NCBI GenBank assembly: GCA_008802785.1
Contig: VUYT01000021.1
Coordinates: forward strand, 1 to 64,000
Reading direction: 5' to 3'
DNA from: Symmetrospora coprosmae
Taxonomy: Eukaryota; Basidiomycota; Cystobasidiomycetes; Symmetrosporaceae
DNA: 64,000 nt
The notes below the pieces were generated by a model. That model made no database searches and was not told where the DNA came from. It saw only the letters and a program-made list of their open reading frames with translations. The position numbers were made by a program, and so were the translations under genes. This document shows positions 22,563-33,984 of the stretch, in pieces. The stretch's first letter is position 1, and every line of letters starts with the position of its first letter.

Positions 22563-22881
22563 TAGTCGCAGGGTGTAGTGCAGTAGACATCGTTGCAGTA
22601 AAAAATGCATGCAGCTCTCTGCTGTCGGCTATCCGGGTTGACCCGGTTCAACAGTCTGGACCGTCGGTTTGGCCCGAGGGGAGGGCCAGCGAGGAAGAAG
22701 AACGCCCTCTCCTCCTCCTGCCACAACCCAGCGCACGTACTTAGAGGAAGGGTGAGCATCCATCAGCAGCAGCGACTTGTGCAGTATCGCAGGGGACACA
22801 GCGCAGCGCAGCGCGGCGATCCAGGTTGCGTCTCGAGTGCCGCCAGAGAAGCGCATCAGGAGGCGCAGGACAGACGGCGGG
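22563..22881. other. Promoter/leader region of the bHLH gene
   Basis: The frame of the bHLH gene is open back to about 22,777 but has no ATG before 22,882, so this is taken as leader. No other feature is seen. Confidence 0.4.
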
Positions 22882-24374
22882 ATGGCGCCAAGCAGCAGCC
22901 ACGAGGCGGGAACGGCAGCAGCGAGCATACTAGCAGGAGCATCGACGAACAGAGCAACGACCATGAAGAAGCCCAGCAAGCGGTCTGCCGCCGTGTCTTC
23001 CTCCTCGATGGACCCGGGCTCACTGCCCGGGAACGGGAATCGCAAGCGCAAGTTCACGGTCGAGGAACGGCGAGAGCATTCTGTGATTGAAAAGAAACGG
23101 AGGGAGAACCTGAACGAGAAGCTGCTGGTGGGTGCAATCCCTTGCATGCTGCTCAAGGACCCGCGACTGACCATGCCCCGCCGTCCGCGAACGGACATGC
23201 AGATCCTTGCGCGCAACCTGCCCACCCTGAACGACAAGGAGCACAAGCGCCTCTCGAAAAACATCATTGTGACGCACGCCATCTCACACGTGCAGACGGT
23301 GCAGTCGCTGTTCCGGGCCGCCCTGCCGCAGCTGCGCGACCTGCTCGAGGAGCACGACCAGATGCACATGGAGCTCGACCGCATGCGCATCGGCGCGGGC
23401 CTGAAGCCGCACCCGCGCGACCGCGAGGACGAGCACCACATCCGCGAGCTGTTCCAGGTGGACCAGTGGAAGTACGCCAGCTTCCCGCACGGGTTCCAGG
23501 GCGAGAAAGGGGACGGACACGAGGAGGAGGACGACAACACTGCACCCGCGCAGAAGACTGAACAGGAGCTGCCGATGGCGAAAGCTTCGATGAAGGTGCC
23601 GCCAGCCGCTGCACCGGAGCAAATGCTGCAGGCCACGCTCCCACCGCCAACCGGCAACCCTTCTCTGGCGATTCCCGCGCTCGACGATGCGCATCATCAC
23701 CAGGCGCCCTTGCCAGTCTACGATGACTCGGCATTCCTCATGAACAACTTCCAGTTCCTTGATCAGCACCGCCGACCGTATCATCCTGAGGAGGAGGCAC
23801 TGCACAGGCCAGCTGTGGATCAGCCAAGGCAGCCTTCGCATGCGCGGCAGCCTTACTACGATGAGATGTTCTCGTTGTCGGGGCACGCACGGGGCGTGGA
23901 TGGTCCACTCGCATACAGCGGCGCCGGGCCCGCCGACAGCACGGCCGGGGGCCAGTCCACATTCCACGAAACGGGTACGGAGGATCTCCGCCTCCCGCAG
24001 CTACCGCAAGACCTGACAGCCTTCATGTCGAGCTTTGTGAGTGTTGCCGCGGCACACACGTCACAACAAGTCTGCAGAAGCTGATCCTTGGGATCTAACA
24101 GAACGACTCGGGATACCCGCAATTCCCGACGAGCACGAGCAACCTCGACTTTCTCCTGCACTGGCCGACGGGTGCAGCAGCCGTCGACCACGGCAGCATA
24201 CCAGCCACGTCGACACCAAGCTTGTCGGAGCCGGGCGCCACTCTCACACCAGCGAGCACGAGCGCGAGCTCACCGCACATGCCATATAGCCATCCATCGC
24301 GGCTGCACGCTCCGGTGCCGACCTATCTGCATCGACGGCACGACGGGTACGACTATCCGCACAGGGGCGGCTAG
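22882..24374 (+). CDS. Basic helix-loop-helix transcription factor
   Basis: Three exons (22882-23127, 23203-24036, 24102-24374) give 450 residues. The bHLH domain lies at about residues 58-115: FTVEERREHSVIEKKRREN is the basic region plus the start of helix 1, with the His-Glu-Arg pattern that reads E-box DNA. After splicing, NEKLLILARNLPTLNDKE continues helix 1 and the loop, and RLSKNIIVTHAISHVQT forms helix 2. A further helix (SLFRAALPQLRDLLEEH) may extend the dimer zipper. The rest is Pro/Gln/His-rich with acidic patches and probably activates transcription. The first intron (75 nt, a multiple of three, no stop) falls within helix 1, so retention would insert 25 residues and should destroy dimerisation. 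The ATG at 22,882 is the first in frame. The target genes are unknown. Confidence 0.87.
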
Positions 24375-24750
24375 TGTCGCGGGCCGCTTCTTCTCCTTCG
24401 TCTATTCTCTCCCTCTTCTTGCTCTCTCCACGATCTGTAGCTTTCCCGCTTTCTCTGCACCGCTATCTGTCGCTAGGACATATGGGTTGGTCCTGATGCT
24501 TCCGCTCCTGCTGCTGTTGTCTGTTTGGCGAGGAAGACAAGCACTGCCTTGGGTCGAGCTGTGCCACTAGGTGCCTCGGACGAGGATGCGCTCTCTCATG
24601 TCGCTGCACAGGGCCGCATGGCTATAATCTTCCTGCACATGGATGTTTGCCTGCAGTCGCCCACACGTGCCTCTTCTGCTCTGCAGGGCAACGAACTCCT
24701 CTAGCTTCTCACATCGCTGCTCTCTTCCACACGACAACTCCCCAACACCG
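24375..24750. other. Intergenic region before the Skt5/Chs4-like gene
   Basis: This 376-base gap contains the 3' end of the bHLH gene and the promoter of the next. It is rich in CTCTTC/CTGCT pyrimidine stretches, common in basidiomycete promoters. Nothing more specific is visible. Confidence 0.45.
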
Positions 24751-25449
24751 ATGCCCACCTGGTATGCATACCAGCCGAGCCCGCTCAGCTCGAGCATTGG
24801 GCCATCGTCACCATCGTCTGGGCCGTATCTCCCTCCACGTCCAGCAGGGTTGACGGCCTCCTCGACGTCATCCAAGCCACCTCCCTTACCGCCTGTGCCT
24901 GCGGGAATACGGGAGGACGGCGCAGGATACGCGAATCACAGCTCATCTCTGCTCTCACCACGCCCACAGAGGCCGCAGGGTGGAGCCGTCGACACGCGCG
25001 TCACGGTAGGACTCGAGCGCGCGGCTAGCTCGCTGGCGGTGGCGTCGACGTCGACGTCGACACCGCTTGGATCCGCGACAACGACGACACATACGAGTAC
25101 AATGAACGGCGGCAATGCGAGGGTTGCGAGCTGGGTGCAGCAGGCGGGTGGTGCGCCTAACCATGGTCAGCAGCATCCGCAGCAGCAGCAATACCTGCAG
25201 CATGGCCTCGGTCGCAGTCAGGGGGCACCACCCTCACAAGGGCCGCAGCAGGCGTACGGCAGTCCAGCGTCTGCCAGAACTGGCTCGCCCTATCTGCTGC
25301 AGCAGCAGCAGCCTTTGCCATATCCCGTGTCGCAATCTGGCGCGCCGCAGCTGCCCCGGCTGTCATTGAATGAGCCGTCTGTCCGTCACCCACCACCGCA
25401 GCCAGCGAGTAGTGGCGGCCATCAAAGGGGTCCACCCCCAAATCACCAT

Positions 25450-25482
<33 letters not shown>

Positions 25483-27750
25483 GCGCAGCATCCACCACGC
25501 GCCTCGTCCATGTACTCGCTGGGCAGCGCAGCGAATGGTCCTGCCCCATTCCCAACGCAGCAGCCACCACTCGCGGCGTTCTCGGACCTGAGCTTGGGCC
25601 CAAACCCAAACCCAAACCCATCAGGAGATGCACAGAGACGCACCTCGTCCTACTCGTCCACAGCGCTGGACCAGTCCTACGCTCCATCGCATCGCGGGTC
25701 GACAGCGTCAATGCATCCACCAGCCGCGTCCTCCCGCCGCTCATCCTCGGCGGGCATCCCCGCATCCTCATCGACACTAGGCAACACCGCGTCGGACCCC
25801 ACGCTGTCCGCCTCGGCACTCTGCATAGCACTCCCTTCGCAAGCCGAGCTAGGGCAGCAGAAAGCCGACGCAGCGTATGCGCCCGACCCGCCCGCCGCGC
25901 GCGTCGCGTGGGCCAAAGCCGTGCTCAAGTTCGTCGAGCGCCACCAGGCGTCTGCGGTTCCATCATCAAGCAGCGGCGAGTACAGCAAGATTACCGACCC
26001 GGTCCTTGTGCGCTGGACGGACGAGGCCATTCGCCTCGTCATCTCCTCGGCGGAAGCGCAGGCCACACCCGCAGGGCCCGTGCCAGAGGCGCTATACCTC
26101 CGCGCAGAGCTCAGCAGCAGCGGCAAGTTCCCGAGCTACAGGAGCAAGGACCTTTCGATGGCTTTCCGGGATTTTGAGGCGGCTGCCAATCTGGGCTATC
26201 ACGCAGCGTGGGCTAAAATCGCCCTGGCGTACGAGTCATTTGGCGAGCAAAATCACAGTCAGGCGGACTTTGAGCGTGCCAAGAAGGCGTACGACGAGGG
26301 CGTGCGCAGGGCAGAGGTCACTTGTACCTATGTGGGTTCTGTCTCCTCTCCTTTGAGGCGCGCGCGCAAGCTGACTCTGGGGATCAGCGCATGGCCATGG
26401 CGCATCTCCTGGGCCAGCTCGGCTACCCTTGCAATTCAGTCATTGCGATCCCGCTCCTCCGGACAGCCGCGTCGCTCGCTACGGCCGACGACCCGCTCCC
26501 TGCCTACATCTACGGGATGCTCCTGGCGGGCGAACTCGACCTGGGCGCGTCCAACGCTGCAATCGCCTCGTCCATCCCGCCGCACCTCCTCTTGGACGAG
26601 AGCACGGGCCGCACGCAGGATCCGCGGCCGTGGATCGAGAGAGCGGCGTATTTAGGATATGCACCCGCCCAGTTCAAGATGGGCCTCAGCTACGAGTATG
26701 CCACCATGGGTTGCGGTTACGACCCGCTCCTCAGCGTGCAGTACTACTCGCTAGCCAGCCAGCAGGGAGATATCGAGGCCGACATGGCGTGGGTCTCCCT
26801 TCCTGTCCCTGCTCGGAAACGCATGTAAAGCTGATCCAATCCACCACAGCCTCTCCAAGTGGTTCCTCTGCGGCTCCGAGGCATTTGACCTGCAAGAGAA
26901 TCTGGCCTTCACATTCGCGGAAAAGGCAGCCAAGAAGGGTCTGCCGAGTGCCGAGTTTGCGCTGGGCTACTACTACGAGATTGGCATCGGCGGGCGTCAG
27001 GACGTCGTGCTGAGCAAGAAGTGGTACAGCAAGGCAGCCTCGCATGGCAACACCGACGCGGCGGACCGCCTCAAGGCTCTCAGCGCATCGGGCGAGAACG
27101 CGCTTAGCCGGACGCAGCACGAGGTCCAGACGAACGAGAAGATTGTGCGCAGGAGGACGCAGGCGAAATTCGACTCGGAGACGCGCAAAAAGGCCAAAGA
27201 GGCGGCGCCACCGCCTCCCATGCCTCCCATGCCGCCCGTACCTGCTCAGCAGTACTCGCAGCCAGCCAAGAACCGTCCACCCAGAACGTCGTCCGCAACT
27301 CCCGTTCCGCAATCGTCTTACTACCCCGCGCAACAGAGCCAGCAGCAGCAAGCGATGGCAATGCCAATGCCGTTGGCGCGTCCTGTCGTGCCCACGTCAG
27401 AAAGCAACACCTCACTTCGGCGCAGGGAGACGATGAAGGAGGTCCAAGCTGCCGCCGAAAACGCGCGGCTCTCCGCTGGCACACCACAGACCCGCAACGG
27501 GCGAGGCAGAGACAACTCGGCGTCCAGCTTGGCTCCTCCCCAGGCTGGAGGTGTCCAGCGGTTCAGCCTTGTCGATTCCGGGCCGGTCGGACCTGCCCCT
27601 TCAGACCATTCAAACTCGTCAGGCTCGTCCAAGAGCAGCAGTGTCAGTGGCGTGGCCATGGTCAAGCCTTCAAAGGGCCCACAGACATTCGAAGAGATGG
27701 GCCTCGCCACGGGCAAGGTCAAGAAGGAAGAAGAGTGCATCATCAGTTAG
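24751..27750 (+). CDS. Sel1-repeat protein, Skt5/Chs4-like chitin synthase activator
   Basis: Three exons (24751-26331, 26388-26788, 26850-27750) give 960 residues. The first 350 are low-complexity Pro/Ser/Gln-rich, with a CAG-encoded Gln run. From about residue 390 to 780 come Sel1-type TPR-like repeats with the A-xx-G-xx-A pattern, for example EAANLGYHAAWAKIALAY, RAAYLGYAPAQFKMGLSY, KAAKKGLPSAEFALGYYYE and KAASHGNTDAADRL. The C-terminus is KKEEECIIS, a good CaaX box for farnesylation. This order (disordered N-terminus, Sel1 repeats, CaaX) is that of Skt5/Chs4, which brings chitin synthase III to the bud neck and activates it at the plasma membrane. Paralogues of Skt5 exist in many fungi, so the exact orthology is not settled. 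The coiled basic stretch after the repeats (VRRRTQAKFDSETRKK) is typical. Confidence 0.87.
25450..25479 (+). repeat. (CAG)10 coding triplet repeat, Gln tract
   Basis: Ten CAG units encode a poly-Gln run in the disordered N-terminal part of the Skt5/Chs4-like protein. Length variation between strains is likely. Confidence 0.9.
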
Positions 27751-27853
27751 ACGTTGCTTCTGCTCTACGATATTACGGCTTGTTCAGTGCTTTCCCGCCC
27801 ATTCCTCTCGTTCAGATACCCGGTGGTCGTCGGTACGTGTTGTTCCCGATCCG

Positions 27854-30800
27854 TCAACGCCGACTCTTCATGAAACCTGCCAGATCGCGGACGAGATGCC
27901 CAAAGCTGGTTGGAGATGTCATGTTCTGCGAGATCCAGCTCGGGAGCATCGCTTGCGTGCTTGTTTGGGTATAGCGAGCATCGAGGAGCAGGATGGCGGA
28001 CCAGTCGTTGACGTGCCGGCTGTCGCAGCCAACCGTCAGCGCAGCCGCTACGCGTTTCACACCAGCGCACCCACATGCTCCTGCCGATCGACTGGTTGAC
28101 GGCGCGCTGCGGTGAGGGGCGTCAATATGGTCCAACCCCGACCTGCCCTGGCGGACTCACAAATGCCAGATTCGAGTCTGTCGCGGCCCGTCAGCTAAAG
28201 TCATCGACACGGTTGAGGCCGACTCACAAAGACGTTTGCCAGCAGCGTCTCCACTTGGCAATCCTTTGACGGCCGGGAGCGAGCTAACGTACTTCATTCT
28301 GCAGATCCCCCTCGATCAGCCCAGTTCAGTAGTCAGCCGTGAGGCTGCACCCACCTCTCTTTGAGCTCCGTCGACTGGCTGCTTGGATACGGGATGCCAA
28401 TAACGACGACGCATCGGCAGAGATCGTCTTGGAAGTTGATGCCCTCGCTAAGCTTGGCACCAACAACCGCAAAGAGGATGGCGCCGTGCTGTAGCGGCAG
28501 TATCAGTGCAATTCTCGGCCTGAGGCGCTAGCGCTCACCCCAGAACCAGCGATGGCAGCTGCAAAGTCGCGCAGAACGGCATCAGATTCAGACCCAGTCT
28601 TGGGCTCCTGATATACCTCCTTCTTCTGCCTGATCTTTGCCAGAGTGCCTGTCGTCTCCCATCGCTGGAGCAGCAGGTCGAGCGTGGCATAGCTCGGCAT
28701 AAAGACGACGACGCCTTTGTGCGTCACATTCGCGACGTTGCTGATGACGCTGCCGTATTCGTCGAGCATCTTGACGTCGCCACGGCTCTCGTACTTGAAT
28801 TCGAGGCGTGCGCCCGTGGGCCCTACACCGACTGCGCGGACCAGGATGTGATCCTGCGCAACGACGTGCGAGCAGGACAGATTACGGATCCGCTCAGCGC
28901 CATGGAAGGTAAAGAGCTGCTGGGCAAAGTCTGACAGTGGAGCCATGGTCCCGCCGGCAATGACGACCGAGCGGGCTGAGGCAAAGTCGGCGAAGGCGTC
29001 GGAGGGGTTGAGAAGCTGATACTTGAGCGTCAAGGCTCCCTTGTTGCTGCTGATCATGACGCGTCCGTCTTTGTCGGAATTAGCCAGAGCTAGCAGAAAG
29101 ACCTGGATCTTGTAGATGGAAGAGATCTTCGCCGAGCGGGACTGCTTGTTTGCGAGCTCCTGCTTGGCTTCCACGTTCTCCGTGTAGCCTGACACCTTCT
29201 GTGCGATCTTGGACTCCGTTAGGTACCTGCAAGAAACGCTGTCAGATCTATCGACAGAGCAAGAAGCCTGGACCCACTTGTCAAGCGCCCTTAGATTGAT
29301 CTGGTCTGCGCCACACTGTACGACAATCTCTTGTGCCAGCAGCATGGCATCTTTCCTGTTCTCGGACGTCCATGCTTTGCAGAACTTGTCAAGGGCAGTC
29401 ATCAAGCCGACGAGCTGCTTGAGATACGTTGCGTTGGCCCCTTTCAGGCGGTTCTTGAAGCGCTTGAGGTAGGCGAGGAGTGCGCCGCGTGCGAAGGCGA
29501 GCTGCGATGCTGTCACTTCGGTAGAGTGGATCGACAGGATGGTGTCGATAAGGTTGTGGGCTTCGTCGACGATGATGATGTTGCTGTGGCATGCGTCAGT
29601 GGAACACCTTTGCACGAGCGCAGCAGACTCACTCGCCGAGAGTGATGCCCAAAGACTCGCGAGCCTGCTTGAGCAGAAGCAGGTTGTACGGCAGCGTGAC
29701 CAGCTGCGCCTGCTTGATGGCCTTCCGCGAGCCGTAGTAAGGGCACGTATGCAGCTCGCGCCCTAGCTCTTCCAGTTCTTCTATGCTTCTCGGCTCAGCA
29801 AGCGCGTGATCCCTGAACGTTTCGAGGCGCTCTGGCTCGTCGTGTGGCGGGAGGAACTCGCATCGCTTGCCATTGTCTGCCTTTTGCAGGTCAAGGCACT
29901 TGTCATTGAGTGCATCGACGCTCTTGCACCCATCCCGCAGCTTATCATTGATGCACAGGTTCTGCCGACTGCCTAGCGCTATCATCCGGGTCGTCTTTGC
30001 GAAACGCGTTTTGCGCAGCTCGCTGAGGAATTGCGAGAGCTGGGAATGGGTGCGCGAGGTGAAGAGGATCTGCAGAGGAGTGTGAGCTTCGATCTGCCGG
30101 TGACTGGCGCGTGACCCACCTTGCGCGTCTCTGGTTCGTCTTCATCGTCTTCCGCGCTTCTCCAAAGCCGCGCAGACCGCTTCTCGTGGCTGCAATGGAT
30201 CAAGAGGTCAGCTTGGAAGCGTTGTAGCTATTGCCTTCACCCACGCGTTCATCAGAGCTCGCAGCTCGGCCGAGATACCGTCCGACTCGATATAGTCATC
30301 TGGAGCGAACTGCTCGTCGTCGTCATTCTTGCTAGATTTGTCGTCCAGTCTGGGGCGCTTCCTTGCGTAGCGCGCCTTCGCTTTCAGTGCCTGCTCTTTC
30401 TCTTTGCGTACCGCCTCGAGGCGCTCCTGCAGCTCCAGTTCATCCGCCTCGAACGCCTTGATGCGTCTTTGCACTTCTTGCTCGAGCATCCAGCTGGGTT
30501 CTGTCACTGGAGTCAGCTCCATTCCAGAATCGTTGGAAGTAACTTACCCGACGCGTTCTTCTCTGCCAGCTCGGCGCGCAAAGTATCGATGGCCGCCTTC
30601 TTTGCGCGTGCGGCGTCATCTTCGAGCCACGTCAAGCTGGAGCAGATCAAGCTGAGCGATTTGCCCTGTGGAGTATGTCAGACTGTGTCGTTCTGGATGC
30701 CGAGACCACGCACTGTCCCTGTAGGCGATTCGACTACAGCAGCGGCGCGGTCTTCGATGGCGGTATAGACGTGCTGCGAGAAGAGGAAGTCAGCAAAGGA

Positions 30801-30933
30801 CGACGCCCTCAACGTGGGAGAGCCGGACCTTCATGAGAGTTCGCTGAATCTCGTACGGGAGCGCATAAGGGAAGCTGAAGGAGTCGGGAGTGGGCAATGG
30901 CAGGGATGTCATGCTGTCGGATGTCCGGGCCAT
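27854..30933 (-). CDS. CHL1: DNA helicase Chl1 (DDX11/FANCJ family)
   Basis: Thirteen exons (30829-30933, 30714-30773, 30548-30665, 30245-30506, 30120-30189, 29633-30069, 29278-29583, 28539-29226, 28355-28488, 28228-28298, 28161-28177, 28075-28106, 27854-28019) give 821 residues. Chl1/DDX11 is an XPD-like 5'-3' iron-sulphur helicase for sister-chromatid cohesion and fork repair. Landmarks: Q-motif region [15 protein letters not shown], Walker [15 protein letters not shown] (split by an intron at GT/GKS), [15 protein letters not shown] (motif Ia), four candidate Fe-S cysteines (in QNLCIND, LRDGCKS, NDKCLDL and HTCPYYG), VDEAHN box, [28 protein letters not shown], and [12 protein letters not shown] (motif VI). 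The insertion with [16 protein letters not shown] after motif I is typical of Chl1 rather than XPD. One 17-nt exon is present. It is divergent from F-box protein 2. Confidence 0.93.
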
Positions 30934-31216
30934 GGCAACGCGTCGGCGGGATGCGTCGAGCTTGACGCGCCGAGCTTGACGTTTGTCAATGCGTGCTAGA
31001 CCCAAAGGCAGGGCCAAGCTCAAGCGGCGATGAACATGTCGTTTCTTCTTGTATAGAGCGCTGGTATCAATCTTCGGCGCTGCTGGTGCGAGCGGAGGGC
31101 AGAAGGCGCGCTGAACGCATCCCAGTCCGGGTAAGCTCAAGTTGCGCATCGTGCCACCGGAATCCCTTCGTCGTCTCGCCAACTTGGAAAGACAAATACA
31201 AACGTAGCCTGCCACG

Positions 31217-32522
31217 ATGCATGTCGTTCCTCGCCGCAGTGAATTCTACGAGGAGAAGCAGCGCACGTCGATTGCCACCCTGCCTGCAGAGGTCCTCGAG
31301 CGAGTCGGGTCGTATTCGGACGTCGCGCCCCGAGATGGCACGTCGAACTCTGCTCGAAGGTTGTCTGGGCAAAACCGCTCCGTGCTGACAGATACTGTGG
31401 TACACTGCAACCATCTCCTGGATGTGCGTTTGCAAGCGCTTCAACAAGGTGTTCAAGCTGTGGATCTACGACCGAACGCGCGTCAGGTTCGACATCCAAC
31501 GCGAGGGATCGGGCATCGCGTACCAGATGGCACCTGCTGGCCTATTCTGGACCATGCTCTGGTCTTCAACAGTCAGGAGCCTTGTCCGCTCTGTCCGAAC
31601 GCTCGAGGTCTTCTGCGATGAACGGGCCGCTGGTGATCGGGCCGCCAGTCCCATCCAGCTCAAAGCCGACCAGCTGTCACTCGAGCAGTTTCGATGGATT
31701 CTCTTCCATCTGTCCCCAAGGACGTTGCAGTGCGGTGTGCCATCTGATCAGTTCGACCCGGTATCGATCGCCTTCACAGAAGCATGGCGGGTGCTGGATT
31801 CCAAGCTACCTGCAGATCGACTGCAGACTTTACAATGCGAAATCAACCTGCCAGCCTCCCTCGGGCCGCCCATGGGGCTTCTCGCCCGGTCCTGCAATAC
31901 CCTTACCACCTTTCACCTGCCCCCGTGCTCCCTCAACACGTACGACATACCTTTCTTTCCGCACCTCACCGACGTCAGGGAGGTTTTATTGCTCGCATCA
32001 TCCGTTTCAAATAACGGCGATTTTGCCTGTGCCGTCCTCAAGCAAGCGCCAAAGCTGCGGGAACTCACAATCGACCTGGATATCGATGCCCCCATCCTTC
32101 GCTCGCAAATCATAGCGAGGCAGCTCGAGAGTCTGTGCGAGATCGTTGGCACACGTCTATATGACCTGGAGGTCTATCACTGGGCGAACGAGCGCGGCAG
32201 CCCAGCAGCAGCAACACCTTACTCTCCTGACTATCGGGGTTTTATCGCCGTCCGCCAGTTCAACATCGAGGGCTGTCTCCTCGGATGGGATCTCGGCCTG
32301 CTCCCACCACGCCTCGAGCAGCTGGACGTAGATCAGGAGGAGGAGAATGCGCTCGCTCTTGCGGCACGACTCATCACAGCCCTGACGGACGAGAGGTGGC
32401 AGAAGGAGCTTCGGCTGCTCGGCCTTGACGTGCAGGAGGGCAGCATCAGCCCCGCACAAGAGGCGGAGCTGGCCAAGCTGTGCAAGGGCAGAGACTTGGA
32501 GTTTGAACTGCGGAAGATCTAG
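31217..32522 (+). CDS. F-box-like protein 2 (local family)
   Basis: The start at 31,217 opens with 16 extra polar residues before the F-box-like IATLPAEVLERVGSYSD. The second part starts near ISWMCVCKRFNKVFKLWIY and runs to the stop at 32,522. The paralogues have an intron exactly here. In this copy the best fit is a GTCGCG donor and intron 31322-31391, giving 411 residues, but the splice signals are poorer than in the other copies. C-terminal features match F-box protein 1: ARQLESLCEIVGTRLYDLEV, LGLLPPRLEQLDVDQ, LTDERWQKELRLLGLDV. Copies 1 and 2 are the closest pair in the window. Its likely role is substrate selection in an SCF ligase, inferred from the F-box-like start only. Confidence 0.68.
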
Positions 32523-32701
32523 ATAGGCGAGCTTCGGACGTTCATGTACCACAGACAGCTGCAGGCTCGCGATGTGCCGGTGGCAAAAAAGGTGGAGACA
32601 CAATCGGAGCTTCCCGAGGATCCGTTGCCGTTCCTCCCATTCACTTATCGATGTGTGACAAGACGTATTGACGACCATCGTTACTCCTCCCTATTGCCAA
32701 C

Positions 32702-33903
32702 ATGCCCACCGGTATCGACTCGCTCCCCGTCGAGGTCCTTGAGAAAGTGGCCGCATTCGAGGATGTGTCTGCGAAAGATGGTGCGTCCATCGACGAGCAC
32801 ACCTGCTCAAAGCTAATTCATGCTCGACAGCCCTCTCCTGGCTGCTCGTAAGCAAGCGCTTCCAGCAAGCGTTCGAGACCGTCCCCTACCAGCGCAGTCT
32901 GGTCATTGTGCACGGGCAGTTCAACAGCGAAGGCAACCTCTCGCACTGCCTCGCGCCACGGGGCTTGTACTCGAGCCTAGTATCGTCGGAGAACGTGCGG
33001 CGGCTCGCTCGGTACATCCCGCGCGTGTGTGTGCTCCTGCGCAGCCGGACATCGCGCGTCGACAGCCTGAGCGACGCGCAGCTCGCGTGGGCGCTCAGCC
33101 ACGTCCAGCCGCTCTCGCTGCGCTTCGAGCCGTTCGACACGATCGGACGCGCCCCGCTCTCGGACGTCTTTGCGCAGACGCAGAAGCTCGTCGGCACAGC
33201 CATCAGCCCAGACAGGCTAGAAGAGGTCGACTGCAGCATCGTCAGGCTGCGGCCCGTTGAGCCGCTCCATACCATCGTGTCGCGCGCCGGCCGTACCCTC
33301 AGGACACTGCACCTCCCGCGTTCGGTCATGGCGCGCTTCCCGCCTCTCCCGACTTTGAACCGCCTCGTCACCCTCTACGGCGTTGTGGCAGGCTCAGGGA
33401 CAACGCCCGAGACGGACATCGGTCTCGCCGTACTCAGACAGGCGCCTCAGCTGCAGGAGCTCGAAGTGCAGCTCACAATCTCGCAGGAAGCGGGATCTGG
33501 ACAGTACATGGAGCTGTGCGGTCATGTCCAGGACAGTCTGCGCAAGCTCGCCGTCAGCTGGTCCGTCCCCGAGTCGCAGGACGGAACTCTGCCAGCTCCA
33601 GCACAGGACCTGAGCGGCTTTGCGGCGCTGCGGGATCTTAGTCTGACTGGGCCTCCAGAGTCGATCAGCCTCGAGCTGCTTCCGCCGTCGTTAGTACGCC
33701 TAAGCGTGTGCCCTATCAGCGGCTCTTCGGAAGAAGTCGCCAGAGGCGTGCTGGAGCGTCTGCGGGATCCGCTCTGGCAACGCCATCTGCGCGCGCTGCG
33801 CCTCTGGTTCCCGGAGAGTACGGGCAGTCCTACGGACGACCAGGAGGAGCAGCTGGGAAGACTGTGCGTTCGGCGCGGCACCATGCTGTATCGGATGCGA
33901 TGA
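32702..33903 (+). CDS. F-box-like protein 3 (local family)
   Basis: Two exons (32702-32780, 32831-33903) give 383 residues. The N-terminus IDSLPVEVLEKVAAFEDV leads through a phase-1 intron to ALSWLLVSKRFQQAFETV, the same architecture and intron phase as copies 1 and 4. Leu-rich segments follow (LVTLYGVVAGSG, LAVLRQAPQLQELEV, DLSLTGPPESISLELLPP) and the C-terminal signature LRDPLWQRHLRALRL. It is directly downstream of copy 2 in the same orientation, 180 bases apart, so these two probably arose by tandem duplication. Sequence similarity to copy 2 is low outside the signatures, so the event is old or the genes change fast. Confidence 0.72.
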
Positions 33904-33984
33904 GAGCTTGGAGAAGTGCAAGCAAACTTGATGGTATCAACAGCATGCGGGACTGATACAGAGCGTAGGCGGATGATATGGAGT

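Noticed and set aside
22629-23657. Open frame of 342 codons opposite the bHLH gene
   Set aside because: It is a Cys/Ser-rich antisense shadow without any family match.
25599-25620. CCCAAA repeats that look like a telomere-type repeat
   Set aside because: Only three to four units, inside a coding exon, where they encode Pro-Asn repeats.
28254-28292. Possible 39-nt intron in CHL1 that would leave a 6-nt exon
   Set aside because: Reading through keeps the frame and aligns better with the known Chl1/DDX11 spacing between the LKER and AVNQSIGR motifs, so I kept one exon.
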